Origin: Streptomyces sp. NBC_00569
GTDB lineage: Bacteria > Actinomycetota > Actinomycetes > Streptomycetales > Streptomycetaceae
DNA: 64,000 nucleotides
Direction: 5' to 3'
Assembly: GCF_036345255.1 (NCBI RefSeq)
Contig: NZ_CP107783.1
Span: forward strand, 3,162,001 to 3,226,000
The notes under the pieces are model-generated. The model made no database searches. It saw nothing but the letters and a program-made list of their open reading frames with translations, and was not told where the DNA came from. This document shows positions 32,004-41,031 of this stretch, piece by piece (positions within the stretch are counted from its first letter, which is position 1; the number at the start of each line of letters is the position of its first letter). Made by a program: the position numbers and the translations under genes.

Positions 32004-34555
32004 GCGTACCTGCCTCTCTGAGCAATGGCTGAGCTGATGGGGCCGGCCGGCGGGCGGCCGGTCGCGGCGGTGAGCGTGAGGACCATGGTCAGGCCCCCGC
32101 CGGGGGTGTCCTCCGCCGTGAGCGTGCCGCTCATCGCCTCGACGAAGCCGCGCGCGACGGCGAGGCCGAGGCCCACTCCGGCGCCGCGCGGTGCGTCACC
32201 GTAGCGCTGGAACGGGGCGAAGATGCGGTCCTTCGCGGTGTCGGGGACACCGGGACCGCGGTCCACGACGCGCACCTCGACGCGGTCGCCGAGTGTGCTG
32301 GCCGCGACGAGGACCGTCTCGTCCTCGGGGCTGTACTTGACCGCGTTCTCGACGATATTGGCGACGGCGCGCTCCAGGAGTCCCTTGTCCACGGTGACCA
32401 TGGGCAGGCTCTCCGGAATGTCGAGGTCGACGCTGCCGTCGGGGACGCCCACCAGCGCCATCGGAACCACCTCATCGAGATCGATCTCGCGCATCAGCGG
32501 GGTGACGGTGCCGGTCTGGAGGCGGGACATGTCGAGGAGGTTGCCGACGAGGTGGTCGAGGCGGTCGGCGCCCTCCTCGATGCCGGCGAGGAGTTCCGCC
32601 TGGTCCTCCTCGGACCAGGCGACGTCGTCGGAGCGCAGGGAGGAGACGGAGGCCTTGATGCCGGCGAGCGGGGTCCGCAGGTCGTGGCTGACGGCGGCGA
32701 GCAGGGCGGTGCGGATGCGGTTGCCCTCGGCGAGGGTGCGGGCCTGGTCCGCCTCGGACTGGAGGCGCTGGCGGTCGAGGACGACGGCGGCCTGGGCCGC
32801 GAAGGCGGCGAGGACGCGGCGGTCCTCGGCGGGCAGCACCCGGCCGGACAGGGCGAGCGCCATGTGGTCGCCGACCGGCATGTCGACGTCCGCGTCCTCG
32901 GGGCGTTCCACGGGGTGCGGGCCGACGCTGGCCGCGCGGGTCCACGGCTCGACGTCGCCCGCGCGTTCGAGGAGGGCGACGGAGTCCATGGCGAAGGTCT
33001 CGCGGACCCGGTCGAGCAGCGCGTCGAGGCTGTTCTCGCCGCGCAGGACGCTGCCGGCGAGGAAGGACAGGATCTCGGACTCGGCCCGCAGCCTCGCGGC
33101 CTGATGGGTGCGCCGGGCCGCGAGGTCGACGACGGAGGCGACCGACACCGCGACCCCTACGAAGATCACGATGGCGACGATGTTCTTGGGGTCGGCGACG
33201 GTGAACAGGTGCAGGGGCGGCGTGAAGTAGTAGTTCAGGAGGAGCGAGCCGACGGCGGCCGAGGCCAGCGCCGGCAGGAGACCGCCGACGAGGGCGGCGG
33301 CCACCGTCACGGACAGGAAGAGGAGCATGTCGTTCGCGAGGCCGAGATCGGTGGCGACGTGGGTGAGCGCGAGGGACAGCACGGCGGGCCCGCCGACGCC
33401 GATGAGCCAGCCCCAGATGATGCGGGAGCGGCCGAGACGCGCGCCGCGTGCGACGGGGAGGCCGCGCCCCTTGGCAACTTCCTCGTGCGTGACGATGTGC
33501 ACGTCGAGGTCGGGGCCCGACTCGCGGGCCACGGTCATGCCGACGCCGGGCCCGAAGACGTACTGCCACGTCTTGCGGCGCGAGGAGCCCAGCACGATCT
33601 GGGTCGCGTTGACGCCGCGTGCGAACTCCAGGAGCGCGGCCGGTATGTCGTCCCCTATCACGTGGTGGAAGGTGCCGCCCAGGTCCTCGACGAGGGTGCG
33701 CTGGAGCGCGAGCTCCTTGGGGGAGGCGGCGGTGAGGCCGTCGCTGCGGGCGATGTAGACGGCGAGGATCTCGCTGCCCGAGCCCTTGGCGGCCATCCGC
33801 GCCGCGCGCCGGACGAGGGTGCGGCCCTCGGGTCCGCCGGTCAGGCCGACGACGATGCGCTCGCGGGCCTGCCAGGTGGAGCGGATGTTGTGTTCGCCGC
33901 GGTACTGCTGGAGGTATTCGTCGACGCGGTCGGCCACCCAGAGCAGGGCCAGTTCGCGCAGGGCGGTGAGATTGCCGGGGCGGAAGTAGTTGGAGAGGGA
34001 GGCGTCGATGCGGTCCGGCTTGTAGATGTTGCCGTGGGCCATGCGGCGGCGCAGCGCCTCGGGAGACATGTCGACCAGTTCGATCTGGTCGGCGCGGCGC
34101 ACGACCTCGTCGGGGACGGTCTCGCGCTGGCGCACGCCGGTGATCGACTCGACGACGTCGCCGAGTGACTCCAGGTGCTGGATGTTGACGGTGGACACGA
34201 CGTCGATGCCGGCCGCGAGGAGTTCCTCGACGTCCTGCCAGCGCTTGGCGTTGCGCGAGCCGGGCACGTTCGTGTGGGCGAGTTCGTCCACCAGGGCGAC
34301 TTCGGGGCGGCGGGCGAGTACGGCGTCGACGTCCATCTCGGTGAAGACGGCGCCGCGGTAGGTGAGCTCCTCGCGGGCGATCTGTTCGAGGCCGTGGAGC
34401 ATCACCTCCGTACGGGGCCTGCCGTGGTGCTCGACGAAGCCGACGGCACAGTCCGTGCCCCGCTCGATACGGCGGTGGCCCTCGGAGAGCATCGCGTAGG
34501 TCTTGCCGACGCCCGGTGCCGCACCGAGGTAGATCCGAAGCTTGCCGCGTCCCAT
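32000..34555 (-). CDS. kdpD: KdpD-type potassium/turgor sensor histidine kinase
   Basis: This 851-residue protein has an N-terminal KdpD domain with Walker [10 protein letters not shown] (about 11-19) and [12 protein letters not shown], then a USP domain (about 230-360, [19 protein letters not shown] in part). Four membrane helices follow (about 380-490), then a GAF-like region, HisKA ([14 protein letters not shown]) and HATPase ([20 protein letters not shown]). It senses K+ and ionic strength and phosphorylates KdpE; c-di-AMP binds the USP domain in some KdpD proteins. The chosen ATG starts at the Walker region. kdpDE sit inside an otherwise conserved K+ locus but without the pump genes. Confidence 0.94.
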   Translation of the reverse strand: MGRGKLRIYLGAAPGVGKTYAMLSEGHRRIERGTDCAVGFVEHHGRPRTEVMLHGLEQIAREELTYRGAVFTEMDVDAVLARRPEVALVDELAHTNVPGSRNAKRWQDVEELLAAGIDVVSTVNIQHLESLGDVVESITGVRQRETVPDEVVRRADQIELVDMSPEALRRRMAHGNIYKPDRIDASLSNYFRPGNLTALRELALLWVADRVDEYLQQYRGEHNIRSTWQARERIVVGLTGGPEGRTLVRRAARMAAKGSGSEILAVYIARSDGLTAASPKELALQRTLVEDLGGTFHHVIGDDIPAALLEFARGVNATQIVLGSSRRKTWQYVFGPGVGMTVARESGPDLDVHIVTHEEVAKGRGLPVARGARLGRSRIIWGWLIGVGGPAVLSLALTHVATDLGLANDMLLFLSVTVAAALVGGLLPALASAAVGSLLLNYYFTPPLHLFTVADPKNIVAIVIFVGVAVSVASVVDLAARRTHQAARLRAESEILSFLAGSVLRGENSLDALLDRVRETFAMDSVALLERAGDVEPWTRAASVGPHPVERPEDADVDMPVGDHMALALSGRVLPAEDRRVLAAFAAQAAVVLDRQRLQSEADQARTLAEGNRIRTALLAAVSHDLRTPLAGIKASVSSLRSDDVAWSEEDQAELLAGIEEGADRLDHLVGNLLDMSRLQTGTVTPLMREIDLDEVVPMALVGVPDGSVDLDIPESLPMVTVDKGLLERAVANIVENAVKYSPEDETVLVAASTLGDRVEVRVVDRGPGVPDTAKDRIFAPFQRYGDAPRGAGVGLGLAVARGFVEAMSGTLTAEDTPGGGLTMVLTLTAATGRPPAGPISSAIAQRGRYA

Positions 34556-34698
34556 GGCCCCATTGTCTTCCCGCTGCACGTGTTGTACGCAGCGTCGACC
34601 CTACGGCCACCAATTGCGGCAAATGGGGCGCGAGGGCCGCGGACGTGCGTCTTTGACGCAACTCTGATGCGGGCCGCGCCGCACCGGCGGCGTCTCGG

Positions 34699-35454
34699 TC
34701 AGCGGCGCCCGGGCGTCTCCCCTGACGCGGTGATCTCCGTGATCTCGCCGTCGCGCAGTTCGAGGACCCGGTCGGCGAGGTCGAGCAGCGCCGCGTCATG
34801 GGTGGCGACGAGCGTGGTGACGTGTTCGCTGCGGACGACGGCGCGCAGCAGCTCCATGACGGCGAGGCCGGTCTCGGCGTCGAGCTGGCCGGTGGGTTCG
34901 TCGGCGATGAGCAGGGCGGGCCGGTTGGCGAGGGCGCGGGCGATGGCGACGCGCTGCTGCTGGCCGCCGGACAGTTCGCCGGGGCGCTGCCTGGCGTGGT
35001 CGGCGAGGCCGACGAGGGCGAGGAGCAGTTCGACGCGCTCCTCGCGTTCGCGGGGGTCGGCCTTGCGCAGCCGCATCGGCACCCCCACGTTCTCGGCGGC
35101 GGACAGGATCGGGATCAGGCCGAAGGACTGGAAGATGAAGCCGATGCGGTCGCGGCGCAGTTCCAGCAGCCCGTTCTCGCCGAGTCCGGAGAGGTCCTGT
35201 CCGTCGACGGTGATGCGCCCGCCGTCGGGTTCGTCGAGCCCCCCGACGAGGTTGAGGAGCGTCGTCTTGCCGGATCCCGAGCGGCCCTTGAGGGCGACGA
35301 GTTCGCCGCGCGGCACCTCGAAGGAGACGCCGCGCAGGGCGTGCACGGCCGAGGCCCCGGTGCCGTAGGAGCGGTGCAGGTCCTCGATGACGACCATGGG
35401 GCCGCCGCCGTCCTGGCCGAGGACGGCGGTCCCCGCTTTTGTGCTCTGACTCAT
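34699..35454 (-). CDS. LolD/MacB-type ABC transporter ATPase without a visible permease
   Basis: This 251-residue ATPase has Walker [11 protein letters not shown]-loop [10 protein letters not shown], signature [15 protein letters not shown], Walker [13 protein letters not shown] and H-loop VATHD, all intact. This subclass drives FtsX-like permeases in mechanotransmission or lipoprotein/antibiotic export. GGGGAG lies about 6 bp before the ATG at 35454. No permease gene adjoins it on this strand: kdpD follows and an alginate-lyase gene precedes. A decayed ABC locus lies 1.4 kb upstream. It may pair with a permease elsewhere or be left over from a broken operon. Confidence 0.92.
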   Translation of the reverse strand: MSQSTKAGTAVLGQDGGGPMVVIEDLHRSYGTGASAVHALRGVSFEVPRGELVALKGRSGSGKTTLLNLVGGLDEPDGGRITVDGQDLSGLGENGLLELRRDRIGFIFQSFGLIPILSAAENVGVPMRLRKADPREREERVELLLALVGLADHARQRPGELSGGQQQRVAIARALANRPALLIADEPTGQLDAETGLAVMELLRAVVRSEHVTTLVATHDAALLDLADRVLELRDGEITEITASGETPGRR

Positions 35455-35527
35455 GTGCGCTCCCCCGTGTGTTCCCCGGCCGGGCGCCAGTATGGTCACG
35501 CGGCGCCCGGCCGGGCAATGGCCGGGA

Positions 35528-36766
35528 TCAGTTGGGGTTCTCGGCGTGGGTGAGGGTCTCCCAGGCGACGAACAGGTTGTTGGAGCCCGCCGGGCGGTTC
35601 TGCTCGGTGAGCTTCTGGGTGTTCGTCATGGCGTTGCCGAGGCGGGTGTGCATCGCGTTGTAGCCGACCTCGGTGACGGGCCCGAGCCCGCGCGTGACGG
35701 ATCCGCCGCACAGCCAGCTCGGCGGCGCCTCGCCCAGTTCGTACTTGGCCTGGAAGCCGAGGGCCTGCTGGAGGCGCTGTCCGACGTCGGTGCCGTACAG
35801 GTCCTGGCCCTGGATGCGGCTGGTCTCGGCGATGTGGGAGATGGCGGAGATGCCGTATCCGGTGTGCGTGAAGTCGCGGCAGGTCTCCTGGGTGAGGCCG
35901 GTGACGAAGGTGGACTGCCCCTGCCAGTAGCTGACGATCTTGGCCTTGGTGTCGAGGTTCTGGCTCGGCACGGTCTTCGGCAGGTCGCCGTCGGAGGCGA
36001 GGTAGACGTAGGCGGCCGTGCGTGTACGGAACTTGGCCATGGCCTTGTCGTACGACGTCCTGTCCTCCAGGAAGACGGAGATGCCGACGGCGGCCTCCAT
36101 CATCGACAGCTCCCAATTGCCGTTGGAGTTGGAGCCGTTGATGACCTTGGGGAGGTAGACGTCGCGCAGCATCGTCCGGAAACGGCCCTCGTTCGCCCAG
36201 CCGCCGGTGTACGTGTACTTGATGATCTCGGCGGCCTTGGGCCAGGAGGAGCCGGCCCAGCCCGTCTGGAGCGGCGCGTTGCTGTTGGTGTGCTCCTTGA
36301 TGGTGGCCGACCATGCGTCCATCAGCTCGATGGACTTCTTCGCGTAGCGGTCGTCGCGCGTGATGTACCAGGTGAGGGCGTCGGTGTACGCGGCTATCGC
36401 GTCCTCACGCTCGTCGGTGCAGCCGTAGTTGGGGTTGGAGTAGGAGCCGCACTCGACGGTGGCGCGGGGCTTGGCGGTGCGGGTGAGCGAGGCGTACTTG
36501 CTCGCCACCATCTGGTCGTACGCGCCCTTCCAGGGCTGCGCGCCGGCGTTGACCTTGTCGCGGGCGAAGTCGAGCTGGCTCTTGGAGACGGTGACGCCCG
36601 GGTGGGCGAAGGTGGCGGGCGCGGCGTCGGCGCGGTCGGCGCCGGGCCAGGCGAGGAGGGTGGCGACGAGTGCGGTGGTGGTCGTCGCCAGAGTGGCGAG
36701 GAGGGCGGCGCGTCGTCTGCGCCGGTGGCGAGCGGGGGCCGGTGTGTTCGGCATGTGGGGGGCCAT
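35528..36766 (-). CDS. Secreted alginate-lyase-family protein
   Basis: This 412-residue protein has a twin-basic N-terminus (RHRRRRRAALLATLATTTTAL in part) and an A-D-A-type signal cleavage region near residue 50. An alpha/alpha-toroid domain of the PF05426 alginate-lyase type follows (about 100-380). Family-like segments include TDALTWYITRDDRYAKKSIE, GWAGSSWPKAAEIIKYT, and NSNGNWELSMMEAAVGIS (Asn/His-Trp-rich groove). It should cleave a uronate or other polysaccharide outside the cell. The start (36766 or 36754) is not decisive. It is not in the mycobacterial version of this block, which points to local acquisition. Confidence 0.82.
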   Translation of the reverse strand: MAPHMPNTPAPARHRRRRRAALLATLATTTTALVATLLAWPGADRADAAPATFAHPGVTVSKSQLDFARDKVNAGAQPWKGAYDQMVASKYASLTRTAKPRATVECGSYSNPNYGCTDEREDAIAAYTDALTWYITRDDRYAKKSIELMDAWSATIKEHTNSNAPLQTGWAGSSWPKAAEIIKYTYTGGWANEGRFRTMLRDVYLPKVINGSNSNGNWELSMMEAAVGISVFLEDRTSYDKAMAKFRTRTAAYVYLASDGDLPKTVPSQNLDTKAKIVSYWQGQSTFVTGLTQETCRDFTHTGYGISAISHIAETSRIQGQDLYGTDVGQRLQQALGFQAKYELGEAPPSWLCGGSVTRGLGPVTEVGYNAMHTRLGNAMTNTQKLTEQNRPAGSNNLFVAWETLTHAENPN

Positions 36767-36871
36767 CCGTTCTTCTACGTGAACGCGAAGTACCTTTATG
36801 AACACGGGTGTTGGCCGCAGACCCTAGGTACGTACCAGCCCTCCGTCAAGAGCTGAGGAAAGAGCCGCAGT

Positions 36872-37716
36872 TCAGCCGTCGCAGCGGTCGTCACGATCCG
36901 GCCATACGCCCACGTGACCCGCCTCACCCGTGAGCCGAACCCGGCCGCGCGGCCCGTACCCCTCCACGGAGTCCCGCGGCAGCCGGAGCCCGCCCGCCCG
37001 GTCCAGAACCGTGAACTCCTCACCCTCTCCACCGCGTTCACGCAAGGTCTCCGCCGACGTGCGGCCCTCGCGCATACGGACCGTGCGGCGCACCCGGCAG
37101 GCCATGAGCGGGACGTGGGTGACGACGAGAACCGTCCCGCCGAGCTTGTCGTCGGCGCACCGCAGAACCGTGAACACCTCCTCCCCGCCCGCCGTATCAA
37201 GCTCGCCGGTCGACCCGTCCACCGGCGGGACACGCGGCGCGTCCGCCAGGCCAGACACGACCGCCACCACAGCACGCCGCGGGTGGGCGCCCGGGCGCGG
37301 GGGACCAAGAGCGATACGTCGCCGCCGCCGAACCGCCCGGCGCACCGCAGAACCGTGAACACCTCCTCCCCGCCCGCCGTATCAAGCTCGCCGGTCGACC
37401 CGTCCACCGGCGGGACACGCGGCGCGTCCGCCAGGCCAGACACGACCGCCACCACAGCACGCCGCGGGTGGGCGCCCGGGCGCGGGGGACCAAGAGCGAT
37501 ACGTCGCCGCCGCCGAACCGCCCGGCGCACCGCAGAACCGTGAACACCTCCTCCCCGCCCGCCGTATCAAGCTCGCCGGTCGACCCGTCCACCGGCGGGA
37601 CACGCAGCGCGTCCGCCAGGCCGGACACGACCGCCACCACAGCACGCCGCGGGTGGGCGCCCGGGCGCGGGAGACCAAGAGCGATACGTCGCCGCCGCCG
37701 AACCGCCCGGCGCACC
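36872..37716 (-). pseudogene. Decayed ABC-transporter ATPase, interrupted by tandem repeats
   Basis: The 3' part on the minus strand still reads like the tail of an FtsX-partner ATPase: STGELDTAGGEEVFTVLR, then KLGGTVLVVTHVPL (H-loop) and RTVRMREGRTSAETLR, ending in a characteristic EFTVLDRAGGLRLPRD region. Walker A, the Q-loop and the LSGGQ signature are absent, and the Walker B region is altered (VDGSTG rather than DEPTG). Upstream, the frame is broken by three copies of a 185-bp unit, each shifting the frame. It cannot encode a working ATPase. Confidence 0.6.
37155..37716. repeat. Three tandem 185-bp direct repeats plus a 7-bp partial copy
   Basis: Units span 37155-37339, 37340-37524 and 37525-37709, each starting GCGCACC; the same 7 bp recur at 37710-37716. 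The first two units are identical. The third differs at three positions. The length (3x61+2) shifts the reading frame at each copy, so frames A and C of successive copies join. The near identity shows recent amplification, probably by unequal crossing-over between the GCGCACC termini. Confidence 0.95.
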
Positions 37717-38565
37717 GGGCGAGCGGCCCGATGTCGTCGATCCGCAGCCGTCCCCCGTCCGGCAGGCCGAGCCACAGCTCGCTCGCGTCCCGGGAGAGCC
37801 CGGGGCCGTTGCTGATCACCTCACGCGGGACGACGGCGAAGGTGTCGGGCGTCGCGAAGGCGGAGGTGACGCTCACCCACAGGGCGGGGCTGCGGTCGCC
37901 GGTGCGGTGGAGCCCGCCGATCCGCGGGCGGAGCCGTTTCTTGTCGGTGGTGCGCACGGTGAGACCGCCACCGGCGCGGACACCCGGTTCCGTGTCTTCG
38001 GTGGCGAGCGCCTCGTTTCAGGGCGGTCTCAGGGTCGCCTCCGCCACGCGGCCGGCGCTCGGACACGAGTTCGGCGTGCTGTCCGGCCCCTCCGAGGGCG
38101 ACGACGGCGACGGTCGCGACAAGCGCGTGGCCGCCCGGCGGCCTCGGTGGCGGGCAGTTCGGTGGAGCGGGCCGACGGCGCGCGCACAGCACGGACCAGG
38201 TGTGGTGCGGCACGCGGCCCCGTACTAGCGGTCGAGCGCGGACCGCACCTCGCGGTCCAACTGCCCTCCTCGGGCGGCACGGTAGCGGGCGGACACCTCG
38301 ACGACAGCGGCGGATCGGCAGCCTGCCGGCGCCGCACCCCGCCCTCGACGGCCTGCTCCGTGAGGGCGGCGAGCACGGCGGGCATCGTGGCCGCGAGCAC
38401 GACCGCCGGCCGGGCGGCACGCAGAACCGGCTGATGGTGCCCGCTCCCCCGCACCCCGCCAGGGCACCCGCCGTACGCCCACGAGCCGCTCTCCCCTGCG
38501 CGCGGCGCATTGCGGCACATCAGGGGGTTGCGCGAAGACCTCGCAGTGGTCTGGACAACCTTCAA
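37717..38565 (-). pseudogene. Degenerate coding region, possibly a former ABC permease
   Basis: This stretch has no intact gene. Short minus-strand fragments in different frames have coding-like composition: TGDRSPALWVSVTSAFATPD, ASELWLGLPDGGRLRIDDIG, ALVATVAVVALGGAGQHAEL, and RPAVVLAATMPAVLAALTEQ, the last two resembling membrane helices. Frames switch between fragments, as expected for accumulated indels. Together with the adjacent ATPase remnant, a lost FtsX-type transporter is the simplest reading. This identification is weak. Confidence 0.4.
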
Positions 38566-38642
38566 CTGCCGAGCCGCGCAACGCCGATGGGCCGCACACT
38601 CCGGCGGAGCGTGCGGCCCATCGATGGCCGTAAGGGTGCGAC

Positions 38643-39410
38643 TCAGCGCACCTCGGTGATCTCGGGGCCGCGCGCCAGCTGCCCCATGCCGCCGGCGAAC
38701 CGGGAGCCTTCCTGCGGCTCCTGCTGCACGCCCTCGGCGACCATCTGCGCGTCGTCCGGCAACTTCAGGACGATCGGGTCGCGCGGAGCCATCGGGCCCT
38801 CACCACGGACCACGACGGTGTCCCGGAAGATCTGCTCCAGGAGCCCGGCCGCCTGCGGCTGCACCGCGCCCTGTCCGGAGATCACTCCGCGCAGGAACCA
38901 GCGGGGGCCGTCGACGCCGATGAACCGGACGACCTGGAAGCCGCCCGTGCCGTCCGGCAGCTGCACCGGCACCTGGGCCCGCAGCTCCCAGCCGAGCGGA
39001 CCCTCGACCTCGTCGATCACGCCACCCTGCTGAGTGATGCCCGAGGCGATCTCCTCACGGACCTCGCCCCAGATGCCCTCCTTCTTGGGGGCGGCGAAGC
39101 CCTGGAGCTGCACGGCGCTGTCCTGGAGGACGACGGTGGCCGCGACGATCGCGTCGCCCGCGACCTCGACCCGCAGCTCCATGCCCTCGACTCCGGGGAC
39201 GAAGAGTCCGCCCAGGTCCACGCGGCCCTCGCCGGGCTCGCGGACCTCGGAGGCGTCCCAGGGGCCGTCGGGACGCGGCTCGGGCTCGAGCCGCACGCGC
39301 TGCGACTCGCCCTCGCCCGCGTCGCTGTCGTCGGCTACGCCGTCGACGACCTGCTCGGCCTCGCCCGCCGCGTCATCGGCGGCGCCGTTCTTCTTGCGAC
39401 GTCCGAACAC
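38643..39410 (-). CDS. DUF3710 protein
   Basis: This 255-residue cytosolic protein starts with a basic FGRRKKN motif and an acidic Asp/Glu-rich segment (about 10-60). The DUF3710 domain follows (about 75-245): VDLGGLFVPGVEGMELRVEV in part, FAAPKKEGIWGEVREEIA, and GPRWFLRGVISGQGA. GTG at 39410 has GAAGGA 7 bp upstream. It lies one base after dut, matching the Rv2696c-dut order in mycobacteria. The function is unknown. Confidence 0.9.
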   Translation of the reverse strand: MFGRRKKNGAADDAAGEAEQVVDGVADDSDAGEGESQRVRLEPEPRPDGPWDASEVREPGEGRVDLGGLFVPGVEGMELRVEVAGDAIVAATVVLQDSAVQLQGFAAPKKEGIWGEVREEIASGITQQGGVIDEVEGPLGWELRAQVPVQLPDGTGGFQVVRFIGVDGPRWFLRGVISGQGAVQPQAAGLLEQIFRDTVVVRGEGPMAPRDPIVLKLPDDAQMVAEGVQQEPQEGSRFAGGMGQLARGPEITEVR

Positions 39411-39411
39411 G

Positions 39412-39939
39412 TCACTGTCCTTCCCGGTCGGATACGACCGATGCGTATCGATTCCCACCCTGATGCCCACCCGGGCCCGGTCCCACGGCGGCATGACCAC
39501 CGGTGGACCCGAAGCCCCCCTCGGCCCGCGCCGAGTCGGGAAGCTCCGCCACCTCCTGGAAGCGCACCTTCTCGACCTGCTGGACGACCAGTTGGGCAAT
39601 CCGGTCGAAGCGCTCGAACCGCACGCTGTCGCGCGGGTCGAGATTCACCACGATCACCTTGATCTCTCCACGGTACCCGGCATCCACCGTCCCTGGGGCA
39701 TTCACCAGGGCGACACCGCAGCGGGCGGCGAGTCCGGATCGCGGGTGCACGAAGGCGGCGTACCCCTCGGGCAGCGCGATCGACACCCCCGTGGGAAGTA
39801 CGGCCCGCTCGCCCGGCGCGAGCTCGCACGCCTCGGTGGTCCGCAGGTCCGCGCCCGCGTCACCGGGGTGCTCGTACGAGGGCAGCGGTACGTCGGGATC
39901 GACGCGCCTGATCAGCACGTCGAGAGGGGCTCGGGTCAC
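39412..39939 (-). CDS. dut: Deoxyuridine 5'-triphosphate nucleotidohydrolase (dUTPase)
   Basis: This 175-residue trimeric dUTPase hydrolyses dUTP to dUMP and PPi, keeping uracil out of DNA. All five motifs are present: PGDAGADL (I), HPRSGLA (II), GTVDAGYRGEIKV (III), RIAQLVVQ (IV) and RAEGGFGSTGGH (V, the flexible P-loop-like lid). The GTG start overlaps the thioesterase stop by 4 bp (GTGA). It forms an operon with the thioesterase upstream and DUF3710 downstream. Confidence 0.96.
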   Translation of the reverse strand: MTRAPLDVLIRRVDPDVPLPSYEHPGDAGADLRTTEACELAPGERAVLPTGVSIALPEGYAAFVHPRSGLAARCGVALVNAPGTVDAGYRGEIKVIVVNLDPRDSVRFERFDRIAQLVVQQVEKVRFQEVAELPDSARAEGGFGSTGGHAAVGPGPGGHQGGNRYASVVSDREGQ

Positions 39940-40520
39940 GGGTTCACCTCGAAGGCACGGGTGCGCCGGACCTGGTCCGGGTCGCTCATGGCCGCCTGGA
40001 TCTCCTCCGGGCGGCCGTTGTCGATGAAGTGGTCGACCTTCACCTCGATGAAGAGGGCGTCGGCGCGGACCGCGACGGGCCCGTCGGGGCCGCCGATCCG
40101 GCCGGTGGCGGTCGAGTAGATCTTGCGGCCGGCGACGGCGGTGACCTCGGCGTCGAGGTACAGCACGGTGTCCACGGGCACGGGCCGCACGAAGTCCGTC
40201 TCCAGCCGGCCGGTCACCGCGATGACACGCAGCAGCCAGTTCAGCGAGCCGAGCGTCTCGTCGAGGGCGGTGGCCAGGATTCCGCCGTGGGCGAGACCGG
40301 GGGCGCCCTGGTGCGCGGGGCGCACCGTGAACTCGGCGGTGACGCGGACGCCGTCCTGCGCGCGAGCCGCCAGGTGCAGCCCGTGGGGCTGTTCGTCGCC
40401 GCATCCGAAACAGTGTCCGTAGTGCGCGCCGAGGAGCTCACCGGGTGCGGGGGCATCGGGGTGCCGCACGGGCGCTATGGCGTCGGCGGGGGGCGTCAGA
40501 GCTGCAGAAGTACCACTCAC
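39936..40520 (-). CDS. PaaI-family hotdog thioesterase
   Basis: This 194-residue hotdog-fold protein has the family's HGG-type helix (APGLAHGGILATALDETLG, with the catalytic-type His-Gly-Gly and Asp/Glu) and a CxxC-like N-terminal element (HYGHCFGCGDEQPHGL). Such enzymes hydrolyse acyl- or aryl-CoA thioesters. GTG at 40520 was chosen from coding character; there is no strong ribosome site. It is divergent from the DUF3093 gene and overlaps dut by 4 bp. The acyl-CoA substrate is unknown. Confidence 0.87.
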   Translation of the reverse strand: MSGTSAALTPPADAIAPVRHPDAPAPGELLGAHYGHCFGCGDEQPHGLHLAARAQDGVRVTAEFTVRPAHQGAPGLAHGGILATALDETLGSLNWLLRVIAVTGRLETDFVRPVPVDTVLYLDAEVTAVAGRKIYSTATGRIGGPDGPVAVRADALFIEVKVDHFIDNGRPEEIQAAMSDPDQVRRTRAFEVNP

Positions 40521-40578
40521 AGGCGCAGACCTTACCCGCGCGTCCTGGGAGAAAGCGCACCGTGCCAAGCTTGACCGC

Positions 40579-41025
40579 ATGGAGCTCTCCACCGCACCGT
40601 TCGAAGAACGCCTCACCGCCCCCCGCTCGTGGTGGCTCGTCTCACTTCTGCTCGGCGTCGCCTGCGCCCTGATCATGCTGCCGTTCGGCACGCTGCCGCT
40701 GCTCGGGGGGCTGGTCGGCGGGACGGCCGCGGCGGCCGTGGTGACGAGTTCGTACGGCTCCGTGCGCATCCGCGTCGTGGCGGACTCACTGGTCGCCGGA
40801 GACGCGAAGATCCCTCTGTCGGCGCTGGGTGACGCGGAGATCCTGGACGCCGAGGGTGCGCGCGCCTGGCGCACGCACAAGGCCGACCCGCGCGCCTTCA
40901 TGCTGCTGCGCAGCTATGTCCCGACGGCTCTGCGCGTGGACGTCATCGACCCGCAGGACCCGACCCCGTACGTGTATCTGTCGACGCGGGACCCGCAGGG
41001 GCTGGCGAAGGCGCTCGGCAAGTAG
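40579..41025 (+). CDS. DUF3093 membrane protein
   Basis: This 148-residue protein has two membrane helices close together (SWWLVSLLLGVACALIMLP and LLGGLVGGTAAAAVVT). A cytosolic domain of about 85 residues follows (VADSLVAGDAKIPLSALGDA; RAFMLLRSYVPTALRVDV; TPYVYLSTRDPQGLAKAL), as in DUF3093. It corresponds to Rv2698, divergent from dut in mycobacteria too. ATG 40579 (ELSTAPFEERL) is family-consistent. The function is unknown. Confidence 0.92.
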   Translation: MELSTAPFEERLTAPRSWWLVSLLLGVACALIMLPFGTLPLLGGLVGGTAAAAVVTSSYGSVRIRVVADSLVAGDAKIPLSALGDAEILDAEGARAWRTHKADPRAFMLLRSYVPTALRVDVIDPQDPTPYVYLSTRDPQGLAKALGK

Positions 41026-41031
41026 CGCCGG

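Noticed and set aside
31320..34555. Complete Kdp system
   Set aside because: Only the sensor and regulator are present; no kdpF, A, B or C sequence is seen in the window.
37155..37716. CRISPR-like array
   Set aside because: Units are 185 bp with no separate spacers and lie in coding-derived sequence; this is a simple tandem duplication.
38029..38565. Several overlapping ORFs as real genes
   Set aside because: No frame keeps coding character along its length; fragments in different frames indicate pseudogene decay.
36850..38640. Insertion sequence or integrated element
   Set aside because: No transposase, inverted terminal repeats or target duplication seen; the content fits a decayed transporter locus.
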